A DNA stretch of 6,582 bases from a bacterium (lineage in GTDB: Bacteria; Pseudomonadota; Gammaproteobacteria; Burkholderiales; Thiobacteraceae), in contig DAIAMA010000071.1 of the NCBI GenBank assembly GCA_027438535.1, forward strand, positions 1 to 6,582, written 5' to 3'. This document shows, piece by piece, positions 1 through 6,204 of this stretch; positions within the stretch are counted from its first letter, which is position 1; each line of letters opens with the position of its first letter. Below the pieces are notes generated by a model. The model saw nothing but the letters and a program-made list of their open reading frames with translations, was not told the DNA's origin and searched no databases. The position numbers and the translations under genes are program-made.

Positions 1-917
1 GGATCGCCGCCTTTGAGCCGCAGCACGCGCTTGCCTTCTTTGGCTAGCCGCACCAGTAATTCGTTAATGCCTTCTTGCGGCAAGGCGTGGTTGTTGCGTT
101 GCTTGCCGACATAAATACGTTCGGCGTCGCGCCGCGCCATGTCGAGCACGGCGGGAGTGACAAGATTATCGTGCACCACGACATCGGCTTGTTGCATCAA
201 GCGCAGCGCGCGGAAGGTGAGGAGATCGGGATTACCCGGCCCGCCGCCCACTAAGTACACTTCGCCCATGGGTTTTGCGGCTTCGGTTTCTTGTGCCAGC
301 ATGTCATCCAGCGCGTGTTGCGCCGCTTGGTCTTGACCGGCGAACACCATTTCGGCGATGGGTCCTTGGAATACTTTTTCCCAGAAAATCCGCCGGTTCT
401 CCGGGCGCGCGAAGCGCTGCTTCACTTTGTCGCGAAACTGGCCGGCGAGCGTGGCAAGGCGTCCGTAAGCCGCGGGGATGAGGGTCTCCAGACGCGCGCG
501 CAGCATGCGTGCCAGTACCGGTGATGCGCCGCCGCTGGATACCGCGATTAAAATCGGCGAGCGGTCGATAATGGAAGGCAAGACAAAAGAGCACAGCGCC
601 GGCGTGTCGACGACGTTCACGGGCAGTTGGCGTGCCTTGGCGGCTTCGGACACGGCGCGATTCACCGCGAAGTCTTCATGCGCGGCGATGACCAAGGCCA
701 TGCCATCGAGCAAATGCGGGTCGAATGCGCCGGGATGATGCGAGAGACGATCTTGCGCGCTCAGTTCTTTGAATGCGGCGGCGAGCGCCGGAGCGGCTAC
801 CATGACGCTGGCGCCGGCATGCAAGAGCAGGGCGGTTTTGCGCGCGGCGATTTCATTGCCGCCGACGACGAGGCAGCGCTTACCGCGAATATCGAAAAAG
901 ATCGGTAGAAAATCCAT
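1..917 (-). CDS. cysG: Sirohaem synthase CysG, 5' part (gene runs off the left edge)
   Basis: This is a multifunctional sirohaem synthase that converts uroporphyrinogen III to sirohaem by SAM-dependent methylation, NAD-dependent dehydrogenation and iron insertion in the cytoplasm. The frame is open from ATG at 917 to base 1, giving 305 full codons. Residues 1-115 are the NAD-binding dehydrogenase/ferrochelatase domain, with VVGGNEIAARK near residues 17-27. Asp104 (in NVVDTP) and Ser128 (in AVSSGGASPVLAR) fall at the same numbers as the catalytic Asp and the phosphorylated Ser of E. coli CysG. The methyltransferase domain starts at about 218 (GEVYLVGGGPGNPDLLT) and is cut just after RLKGGDP. 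In the SAM-binding loop the usual GPGD reads GPGN (Asn229). The start is fixed because no start codon lies upstream in frame before a stop; a GGAAAG sits 11 nt upstream, rather far for a ribosome site. The 33-bp gap from the dehydrogenase gene suggests one transcript. CysG would supply sirohaem for DsrN and DsrAB. Confidence 0.93.
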   Translation of the reverse strand, partial: MDFLPIFFDIRGKRCLVVGGNEIAARKTALLLHAGASVMVAAPALAAAFKELSAQDRLSHHPGAFDPHLLDGMALVIAAHEDFAVNRAVSEAAKARQLPVNVVDTPALCSFVLPSIIDRSPILIAVSSGGASPVLARMLRARLETLIPAAYGRLATLAGQFRDKVKQRFARPENRRIFWEKVFQGPIAEMVFAGQDQAAQHALDDMLAQETEAAKPMGEVYLVGGGPGNPDLLTFRALRLMQQADVVVHDNLVTPAVLDMARRDAERIYVGKQRNNHALPQEGINELLVRLAKEGKRVLRLKGGD

Positions 918-950
918 GGTCTGTTTAGCTTTCCAAAAGCGAGGGCGTAT

Positions 951-2411
951 TCATTCATGCCCGGCATAAATGCCCGGCCTAAAAATTTCTTTTTCCGATT
1001 TCGAGAAGGCCGTGGTGCAAGGCTCGATCGCGGTTTCAAATTCCTCGCACCACGACGGATGGCTGTACGAGAGCTCGCGGAAAAACCATAAGCCGCGATC
1101 CGATTGGCAGGCAGCGGTCATCATTTGAATTTGCTCTCCCGCTTCCGGACCGACCACGCAGCCACCCAGCAGTTGGCCGGTTTCGGCATCATGGATCACT
1201 TCGACAAAGCCTTCGGTATCGTGATAAGCGCGCGCCTTGCCCGAGCCGCCGAAGCTGGTGCGCGCGGCTTCCGGCGCGAAGCCCGCGGCTTCGGCTTGTT
1301 CTTCGGTTAAGCCCACCGCCGCGATTTCCATGGCCGAGTGCAGCACCACCGGTACTTTGAAATAGTTGAATACCAGTTGATTGCCTTCGACGGCGTTGGC
1401 CGCCGCGACTTTGGCATCGTGCAAGGCTGCATTCGCGGTCATCGGGCCGGGTTTCACATCGCCGATGGCGTAGATGCCCGGCACATTGGTTTCCAGGTAT
1501 TCGGAAGTGAGAATGAAGCCATCTTCGTTAATCGCCACGCCGGTTTTATCCAGATCGAGTCCCGCCACGACCGGATGGCGTCCGATCGCGACCAGCACTT
1601 TATCGAAGCTGGCACGTGAGCCGTCGCTGAAGGTGACGTGGGCTTTGCCGTCGGCAGTAGTGCATTGCGCCACCGTAAGGCGCACGCGATAGTCGAGCCC
1701 GATACGCTTGAACTTGCGCTCGAGCGTGGCGCAAGCATGATCCGGGATGCGCGTATTCGGCAGTAGGTGATCCTCGCGCTCGACCAAGCACACCCGGGAG
1801 CCGAACTGATGCATGAGGTAGGCGAGTTCTACGCCTATCGAGCCGCCGCCGACGAATAGCATGGTGTCCGGCAGTTCCGTCAAATCAAACATGAATTCGC
1901 GCGAGCTAATGACGGTCTTTCCGTCGAATGGGCAGGCAGGTAAGGCGGTCGGCGCGGAACCCGTGGCGATGATGATTTTTTTTGCCGTCAAATGGTGATG
2001 GTGGTGATGCGGGCGGTCCTGCGCCAGGACAGGATCGGCAGGCTCGACTTCCACTTGATAGGGCTCCAGAAAACGGGCGTGGCCGTTAAAAATCTGCACC
2101 CCGAGACGGCGCAACCAAACCGGAAAATTATTGCGGATGCCGGCAATGACTTCATCCTTGTGCCGCATCGCGGCCTGGAAATCCCCTTTAACCTGGCCGA
2201 CGAGGCCGCGGCCTTGCAGGTGCTGCATGTCTTCGATGAGGGAAGCCAGATGCAGCAAGGTTTTTTTCGGAATGCAGCCTTGATTCAGACAATTGCCGCC
2301 GGGCAAGGATTTTTCGACGAGCGCGACCTTGGCGCCGCGCTGCGCCGCGGTTAGCGCCGCTTTGTAGCCGCCGGGTCCGCTGCCGATCACGATCACATCG
2401 AATGTTTGCAT
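951..2411 (-). CDS. lpdA: Dihydrolipoamide dehydrogenase-like flavoprotein with internal His6
   Basis: A 486-residue FAD- and NAD-dependent disulfide oxidoreductase of the dihydrolipoamide dehydrogenase type (usual length about 465-475). Seen in order: FAD-binding GSGPGG (10-15); redox disulfide motif GGNCLNQGCIPKK (38-50) with Cys41 and Cys46; second FAD contact IIIATGS (146-152); NAD-binding VGGGSIGVELAY (187-198); FAD motif YAIGDVKPGP (314-323); C-terminal dimerisation domain with the His-Glu catalytic pair as His451 and Glu456 in HPSWCEE. Odd points are HHHHHH at 135-140 and extra cysteines at 455 and 465 around the C-terminal active site. A GGAGG with 5-nt spacing supports the ATG at 2411. 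It lies 23 bp after dsrR and 33 bp before cysG on the same strand, so it is probably part of the dsr transcript. Its substrate is unknown. Reoxidation of a lipoate-carrying protein is the natural guess, possibly the lipoate-binding protein used in sulfur oxidation and not a 2-oxoacid dehydrogenase, because no such complex genes are nearby. Glutathione reductase or another family member is a less likely alternative. Confidence 0.87.
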   Translation of the reverse strand: MQTFDVIVIGSGPGGYKAALTAAQRGAKVALVEKSLPGGNCLNQGCIPKKTLLHLASLIEDMQHLQGRGLVGQVKGDFQAAMRHKDEVIAGIRNNFPVWLRRLGVQIFNGHARFLEPYQVEVEPADPVLAQDRPHHHHHHLTAKKIIIATGSAPTALPACPFDGKTVISSREFMFDLTELPDTMLFVGGGSIGVELAYLMHQFGSRVCLVEREDHLLPNTRIPDHACATLERKFKRIGLDYRVRLTVAQCTTADGKAHVTFSDGSRASFDKVLVAIGRHPVVAGLDLDKTGVAINEDGFILTSEYLETNVPGIYAIGDVKPGPMTANAALHDAKVAAANAVEGNQLVFNYFKVPVVLHSAMEIAAVGLTEEQAEAAGFAPEAARTSFGGSGKARAYHDTEGFVEVIHDAETGQLLGGCVVGPEAGEQIQMMTAACQSDRGLWFFRELSYSHPSWCEEFETAIEPCTTAFSKSEKEIFRPGIYAGHE

Positions 2412-2416
2412 CGTCG

Positions 2417-2421
2417 CCTCC
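2417..2421 (-). promoter_or_regulatory. Shine-Dalgarno of the dihydrolipoamide dehydrogenase gene
   Basis: On the minus strand GGAGG precedes the ATG at 2411 by 5 nt. It fixes this start and shows that the gene has its own ribosome site in the 23-bp gap after dsrR. Confidence 0.75.
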
Positions 2422-2434
2422 GCGTAATCGGATG

Positions 2435-2767
2435 TTAAGCGCCGCGCCCGCCGCTGCTTTGATTGCTACTCTCTGCTTGGGTTTGCGGCGGGATAAAAAT
2501 GAAATGGAATTGACCAGGCTCAAGCTCTACATAATCGAGCGTCACCCCCTCCAACAACTCGCGGCTATTCGGCCCGATCAGGATATTGACGCCTTCGACG
2601 GCGATTTCCAGATCGAATTCGCGTTGCTCGTCAAAGCCCATGCCGTAGTCCAGCTCGCCATCCGGCAGGCGGCGCGCGGCGACGCGTAAGCCTAGTATTT
2701 CGGCATCCTCGCCCTGGGGCGTGGCGTTTTTGATTTGGGCCGCTGCTTGCGGCGTGACATTGAACAT
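2435..2767 (-). CDS. dsrR: DsrR, cysteine-less A-type scaffold-like protein
   Basis: A 110-residue cytoplasmic protein of the IscA/HesB (A-type iron-sulfur carrier) fold. Typical features are an N-terminal FNVTPQAAAQIK helix, a central LGLRVAARR strand where classical members have their first cysteine, the DYGMGFDEQ segment and the VEGVNILIGPNSRELLEGVTLDYVE run. It has no cysteine at all, so the three cluster-binding Cys of IscA are missing. This is the known hallmark of DsrR, which in Allochromatium vinosum was reported to act in post-transcriptional control of dsr expression and not as a cluster carrier. The C-terminal tail (about residues 95-110) is rich in Gln, Ser and Gly and is probably disordered. 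The gene starts 18 bp after dsrN with a good ribosome site and is followed at 23 bp by the flavoprotein gene. Its identity rests on fold features, lack of Cys and position after dsrN. Confidence 0.88.
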   Translation of the reverse strand: MFNVTPQAAAQIKNATPQGEDAEILGLRVAARRLPDGELDYGMGFDEQREFDLEIAVEGVNILIGPNSRELLEGVTLDYVELEPGQFHFIFIPPQTQAESSNQSSGGRGA

Positions 2768-2773
2768 GCGTGC

Positions 2774-2779
2774 TCTCCT
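2774..2779 (-). promoter_or_regulatory. Shine-Dalgarno of dsrR
   Basis: AGGAGA on the minus strand, 6 nt before the ATG at 2767, in the 18-bp gap between the dsrN stop and dsrR. It supports the chosen dsrR start. Confidence 0.7.
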
Positions 2780-2785
2780 AATGCA

Positions 2786-4186
2786 TTAATGGGTGCCCGC
2801 GATGCGCGTGCGTTGTTGCTGGGCGATGCGCCGTACCGATGCCACAAAACGCCCCGCCCAGTTATAGCCCTCCAGGCTGCGCAGATGGGTATACGAGGCG
2901 AGCAAATTTTTATGCACGATGCCGTCATGCGTGCCGTCCACGCCATAGCCGCGCTCGACATCGTACGCATAGATTAAATCGGACGGCAAATTTTCCAGGC
3001 TGGAGTAGTGAAACTCATGCGCCATCACGGTTTGCGGCGGAGTATCATCGGCCGGCCAGGGAAAGCACGGGGTTTCCTTGAGCCGCACATAGCCGCGCCC
3101 CACCGGTTTTTCGTGCATGACCACGTCACCGGGTACGACTCCGGCCATGGCGTGCGTTTCGCCGTGCCAGCTGATCGAGCGTGCGAGATACATTAGTCCG
3201 CCGCATTCCGCGTAGGCCGGCAGTCCCGCTTCTATCGCGGCGCGTATCTCGGTGCGTAAACTTTGATTCGCGGACAACTCGCCCGCGAACACCTCGGGGA
3301 ACCCGCCGCCGAGAAACAGTGCATCGACCGCCGGTAGCTTGGGATCGCGCATCGGGCTGAACGGCACCAGTTCCGCGCCAGCGGCGCGCAGCGCATCCAG
3401 ATCGTCGGCATAGTAGAAGCCGAAGGCGGCATCTTGTGCGATGCCAATGCGCACGGTGGGTGGGGGTGCGTTAAAGTGGCGTTGCGGGGGAAGCGTCAGC
3501 GGCGGCGCCGTGCGCGCAATCGCAAGCAGGCGATCGAGATCGACTTGATCGCCGATGATGCGGCCCATCTCCGCGATATGACGCGCGGCCTCCGGTGTTT
3601 CGTTGGATGGCATCAGTCCCAAATGGCGCTCGTCGATACCCAGCGCTTTATCGTGCTGCACCATGCCGAGTACCGGGATATCGGTGTAATGCTCGACCAC
3701 GGCGCGCAGTTTCGCTTCGTGGCGGCTGCCGCCGACATGGTTCAGAATTACGCCGGCGATATTCACTTCGCGATCGAAGGCTTGGTAGCCAAGCAGCAAG
3801 GGCGCGACGCCGCGAATCACCCCGCGCGTATCCAATACCAGCACCACCGGCAACCGCAGTAACTTTGCCAGAGCGGCATTGCTGTTGCTGCCGTCCAGCT
3901 CCAAGCCATCGTACAGTCCTTTATTGCCTTCCACGATGGCAATGTCGGCTTCTTGCGCATGGCGCGCGAAGACATTATGGATTTCCTCGCGCCGCATCAA
4001 ATAGAAATCGAGGTTGCGGCAGGCGCGGCCGGAAGCGGCGGAAAGCCACATCGGATCGATATAATCCGGCCCTTTTTTGAAGGGTTGGACGGTCAGGCCG
4101 CGCGCCGTGAGCGCGCTGATAAGACCGATACTCAGCGTGGTCTTGCCCGATGATTTATGGGCGGCGGAGATAAGGAGGCGGCTCAT
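2786..4186 (-). CDS. dsrN: DsrN, glutamine-dependent sirohaem amidase (CobB/CbiA family)
   Basis: A 466-residue member of the cobyrinic acid a,c-diamide synthase family. In sulfur oxidisers DsrN amidates sirohaem to the sirohaem amide carried by DsrAB, using ATP and glutamine in the cytoplasm. The N-terminal CbiA-type synthetase domain begins with a P-loop (AHKSSGKTT, residues 9-17), followed by KKGPDYIDP (37-45) and VEGNKGLYDG (85-94). The C-terminal class I glutamine amidotransferase domain has LGGGFPE (292-298), nucleophile Cys328 in AYAECGGLMYL, the HEFHYSS motif (390-396) and ASYTHL (430-435), the likely site of the triad His. The start MSRLLISA is chosen because the family begins just before the P-loop strand; only a weak GAG lies 6 nt upstream. 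In-frame alternatives are ATG at 4204 and TTG at 4219, adding 6 or 11 residues. With dsrR 18 bp downstream and cysG further on, the arrangement fits cofactor supply to DsrAB. True cobalamin CobB is unlikely, as no other cobalamin gene is nearby. Confidence 0.92.
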   Translation of the reverse strand: MSRLLISAAHKSSGKTTLSIGLISALTARGLTVQPFKKGPDYIDPMWLSAASGRACRNLDFYLMRREEIHNVFARHAQEADIAIVEGNKGLYDGLELDGSNSNAALAKLLRLPVVLVLDTRGVIRGVAPLLLGYQAFDREVNIAGVILNHVGGSRHEAKLRAVVEHYTDIPVLGMVQHDKALGIDERHLGLMPSNETPEAARHIAEMGRIIGDQVDLDRLLAIARTAPPLTLPPQRHFNAPPPTVRIGIAQDAAFGFYYADDLDALRAAGAELVPFSPMRDPKLPAVDALFLGGGFPEVFAGELSANQSLRTEIRAAIEAGLPAYAECGGLMYLARSISWHGETHAMAGVVPGDVVMHEKPVGRGYVRLKETPCFPWPADDTPPQTVMAHEFHYSSLENLPSDLIYAYDVERGYGVDGTHDGIVHKNLLASYTHLRSLEGYNWAGRFVASVRRIAQQQRTRIAGTH

Positions 4187-4230
4187 GGGACGCTCGGTAG
4201 GCATGCGGACTCGCCGCAAGAAAGAGGCGG

Positions 4231-4272
4231 TTAAGCCAGACTCCGCAGGGGAGCATTACGCCGAATAAACAT
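4231..4272 (-). other. 13-codon open frame behind a consensus ribosome site, upstream of dsrN
   Basis: The 111-bp gap between the dsrP stop and the dsrN start holds a minus-strand ATG at 4272 that opens a 13-codon frame (MFIRRNAPLRSLA) ending in TAA at 4233-4231. It is in a different frame from dsrN and ends 44 nt before the dsrN ATG. It is preceded by the strongest ribosome-site match in the window. It could be a leader peptide that couples or attenuates dsrN translation, the remnant of a longer gene, or chance. Nothing in the 13 residues identifies a function. Confidence 0.3.
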
Positions 4273-4273
4273 G

Positions 4274-4283
4274 CCTCCTCCTT
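4274..4283 (-). promoter_or_regulatory. Very strong Shine-Dalgarno (AAGGAGGAGG) after dsrP
   Basis: On the minus strand AAGGAGGAGG ends 1 nt before an ATG at 4272; the AAGGAGG register leaves a 4-nt spacer. It lies 14 nt past the dsrP stop codon. Its target is the 13-codon frame and not dsrN, whose ATG is about 87 nt further on and has only a weak site. Confidence 0.6.
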
Positions 4284-4297
4284 TGAAGTGGAAGCGC

Positions 4298-5187
4298 TTA
4301 CGTTTTCGCGTGCGGATCGATTTCCGAATCCGCTAGGCTCTCCGGCAGGAAACGCAGCACCTTGATACCGAAGGTAACGATGACCAGCGCGATGGCCACG
4401 CCACCCACGCCCAGCATGATCTCTGGCAGGCTAGGCGTGTACTGGTGCACGACGCCGTCAAAAAACACGCTGCGTGTTTGCCAGCCGGGGAAAATATCCA
4501 AGGGGAACGCTTGGCCGCCGATAATGGTGACGTACATCTGCGCCAAGCCGCCGAAGATAATGGCCAAGCACGCGGCAACCAGCAAGCCGCGCGCGGCGCG
4601 CAGCTTTGGATTGAATAGGATGAGCATGGGCACGACGCCGCCGATCGCGATTTGGCCGATCCAGAACAAGGCCGTATAGACACCGCCATCAAGCAGAATG
4701 AATTTTTCCACCGCATGCTGTTTGGTGAAGTAAAGATTGGTCAGGTGGAAGACAAAGACGAAATACAGCGCGGCCGCGACGAATACGCCGAGCAATCTCC
4801 CTAGCCGTTGCAGCACCGCGTCTCCCAGCGGGCGTCCACTCCAGGTATACGCGGCTATCATGACCAGCAGATAAACCGCCAGGCCGTAGGCGAACGACAG
4901 GATGATGAACATCGGCGCGAGCAGGGCGGAGCTATACGCATCGCGCGCCACCAAGAAACCGAAAATAGAACCGGTACCGGTAGTAAGAATCAGGCGCCAG
5001 ATGAAGGCTGCCATGCCGGCCGCCTTGGAGTAGGTATTCATCCGGTGTTCCATCATGGTCCATAGATAGACCGCGACGATGCCGAAGAAGCCGGTGTACA
5101 GGAACACGTTCCAGGCAAACACGGATTTGAAATTGTAATAGGTCATGGCGACGATCAACCGGTCCGGGCGCCCCAGATCCAGCATGA
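4298..5187 (-). CDS. dsrP: DsrP, C-terminal 295 residues (5' part is at 6205-6582)
   Basis: This is the larger piece of DsrP, the NrfD/PsrC-like membrane subunit of DsrMKJOP that is thought to exchange electrons with the quinone pool. It begins at MLDLGRPDRL, encoded within the 59-bp repeat, and runs to HAKT and a TAA at 4298-4300. It has many long hydrophobic stretches with short charged loops, for example VFAWNVFLYTGFFGIVAVYL, a stretch around PMFIILSFAYGLAVYLLVMI, one around LLGVFVAAALYFVFVFHL, and a C-terminal MLGVGGVAIALVIVTFGI. Together with the 107 residues upstream of MLDLG on the plus strand it makes a 402-residue protein with no gap or overlap, close to the usual DsrP length. The frame stays open further right to 5461, adding 92 residues, but those lie antisense to dsrJ and dsrO and are not DsrP. 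The piece has no start of its own; the break is attributed to a chimeric junction. Confidence 0.9.
5129..5187 (+). repeat. 59-bp perfect inverted repeat, copy 1 (inside dsrP)
   Basis: Bases 5129-5187 are the exact reverse complement of 6524-6582; position p pairs with 11711 minus p. Pairing stops at 5188 (a) against 6523 (c). Both copies encode the same dsrP segment (MLDLGRPDRLIVAMTYYNF, DsrP residues 108-126 of the rebuilt protein). Copy 1 is read on the minus strand. It marks where two pieces of one gene overlap and is not a mobile element. Confidence 0.97.
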
Positions 5188-5188
5188 A
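5183..5188. other. Probable chimeric junction between inverted dsrP and truncated dsrJ
   Basis: Left of this point the DNA is dsrP read on the minus strand; right of it, dsrJ read on the plus strand and already well inside the gene. The bases catga (5183-5187) fit both genes, a short microhomology typical of template switching. No mobile element, att site or recombinase is seen at the break. Confidence 0.8.
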
Positions 5189-5434
5189 CGCGATGAGACG
5201 GTACACTTCGGCATTCGCACCAAGAAATACAGCCTGCAAAATTGTATTAGCTGCCACGCCAGCAGCGTCGACAACAGTGTGATCGGCAGCGATACCCATT
5301 TCTGCCAAGGCTGCCACACCTATGCCGCGGTCAGCTTGGATTGCTGGGAATGCCATTCCAGCAAACCCAAGCCGCAACCGGTCGCCATCGCCGCGCCTGT
5401 GCCAGCCGTAAGCATTGAAGGAAACAAAAAATGA
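5183..5434 (+). CDS. dsrJ: DsrJ, trihaem cytochrome c, 3' part only
   Basis: This open frame encodes the last 82-83 residues of DsrJ, the periplasmic cytochrome c subunit of DsrMKJOP. It reads from HERDETVHFGIRTKKYSLQN through three CXXCH haem c motifs, CISCH (5243-5257), CQGCH (5303-5317) and CWECH (5342-5356), to a Pro/Ala-rich tail and a TGA at 5432-5434. The tight spacing of the last two motifs (HFCQGCHTYAAV then LDCWECH) is characteristic of DsrJ. The signal/anchor sequence and the N-terminal residues that include distal haem ligands, such as the Cys of the unusual His/Cys-ligated haem in Allochromatium, are absent because the sequence breaks into inverted dsrP at about 5183. Its stop overlaps the dsrO start as ATGA, so the two are translationally coupled. 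The gene is probably whole in the genome. Confidence 0.9.
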   Translation, partial: HERDETVHFGIRTKKYSLQNCISCHASSVDNSVIGSDTHFCQGCHTYAAVSLDCWECHSSKPKPQPVAIAAPVPAVSIEGNKK

Positions 5435-6201
5435 GCCAGCCGGATCAGCAATCCGCTTCATCTCAATCCGTGGATAACCATCGCCGCCAATTTATCGGCG
5501 GCTCCGCCGCATTGGCCGCACTATCCGTCGCGCCCGGGGTCATGGTTTATGGCCTCGCGCACGGCAAGCCGGACGATCAACCGGTCTCGAATAAAGTGCG
5601 CTGGGGCTTGCTCATCGACAACACGAAATGCGCGGATGGTTGTACCGACTGTGTGACCGCCTGCTTCACTGCGAATGGGATACAGTTACCTTCCGTCCCG
5701 CCCAAGGAGACCGACCCGCAGTGGATCCGCAAAGTGGAATTGAAAGACATGCGCACCGGCCGCACCCAATCGCTGCCGGTCATGTGCCAGCATTGCGAAG
5801 AGGCGCCTTGCGTCGATGTGTGCCCGACCGGCGCGTCGTTCAAGCGCGCCGACGGCATTGTATTGGTAGACAAGCATATCTGTATCGGTTGCCGTTATTG
5901 CGTGATGGCCTGCCCGTACAAAGCGCGCTCCTTCATCCATGAAGCGCTCACCGATCAAAAGCCCGATGTGCCACGCGGTAAAGGCACCGTGGAATCGTGC
6001 ACCTTGTGCGTGCAGCGCGTCGACCGCGATGAGCAGCCGGCGTGCGTCGAAGCTTGCTCCCAAGCCGGGCACGGGGCCATTATTTTTGGCGATTTGAACG
6101 ACGCCAACAGCGAAATTGCAAAACGCGTCGCGGAACGCGCCACGGTGCAACTGCGCGCCGATCTGGCGCTCAATCCCAGCGTCCGTTACGAAGGGTTCTA
6201 A
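5431..6201 (+). CDS. dsrO: DsrO, Tat-exported iron-sulfur subunit of DsrMKJOP
   Basis: A complete 256-residue ferredoxin-like electron-transfer protein of the periplasmic side of DsrMKJOP. The N-terminus carries a twin-arginine signal: HRRQFIGG (17-24), then a hydrophobic stretch to about residue 43 ending in GLAHG. Sixteen cysteines form four groups that can bind four [4Fe-4S] clusters: 67/71/74/78 (CADGCTDCVTAC), 119/122/127/131 (CQHCEEAPCVDVC), 151/154/157/161 (CIGCRYCVMAC) and 190/193/205/209 (CTLC...CVEAC). This is the arrangement of the NrfC/PsrB/HybA family, and all ligands are present. The ATG overlaps the dsrJ stop (ATGA), and a GAAGGA lies 8 nt before it. The dsrP ATG follows 3 bp after the TAA, as expected for a ferredoxin subunit that docks on its NrfD-like partner. 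It would pass electrons between DsrJ and DsrP. Confidence 0.95.
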   Translation: MSQPDQQSASSQSVDNHRRQFIGGSAALAALSVAPGVMVYGLAHGKPDDQPVSNKVRWGLLIDNTKCADGCTDCVTACFTANGIQLPSVPPKETDPQWIRKVELKDMRTGRTQSLPVMCQHCEEAPCVDVCPTGASFKRADGIVLVDKHICIGCRYCVMACPYKARSFIHEALTDQKPDVPRGKGTVESCTLCVQRVDRDEQPACVEACSQAGHGAIIFGDLNDANSEIAKRVAERATVQLRADLALNPSVRYEGF

Positions 6202-6204
6202 TCC

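Noticed and set aside
1..917. Several short frames on the plus strand across the left end, 60-97 codons
   Set aside because: They are shadows of cysG, which reads cleanly on the minus strand with conserved motifs in order from ATG at 917 to base 1.
1992..2354. A 120-codon plus-strand frame opposite the flavoprotein gene
   Set aside because: It overlaps the conserved FAD and disulfide regions of the flavoprotein, lacks a good ribosome site and shows no family motif.
3434..4080. Plus-strand frames of 142 and 161 codons opposite dsrN
   Set aside because: They are antisense to the conserved synthetase domain of DsrN, Arg/Ala/His-rich as expected from GC-rich antisense DNA, with no recognisable motif.
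4199..4230. Possible hairpin (ccgc...gcgg) before dsrN on the minus strand, as terminator or attenuator
   Set aside because: The stem is only about 4-5 bp and no T-run follows; not enough to call a terminator.
5188..5461. Minus-strand extension that would add 92 residues in front of MLDLG and make a 387-residue DsrP
   Set aside because: It is antisense to dsrJ (three CXXCH motifs) and the start of dsrO, has no membrane protein character of DsrP, and the genuine N-terminus of DsrP is at 6205.
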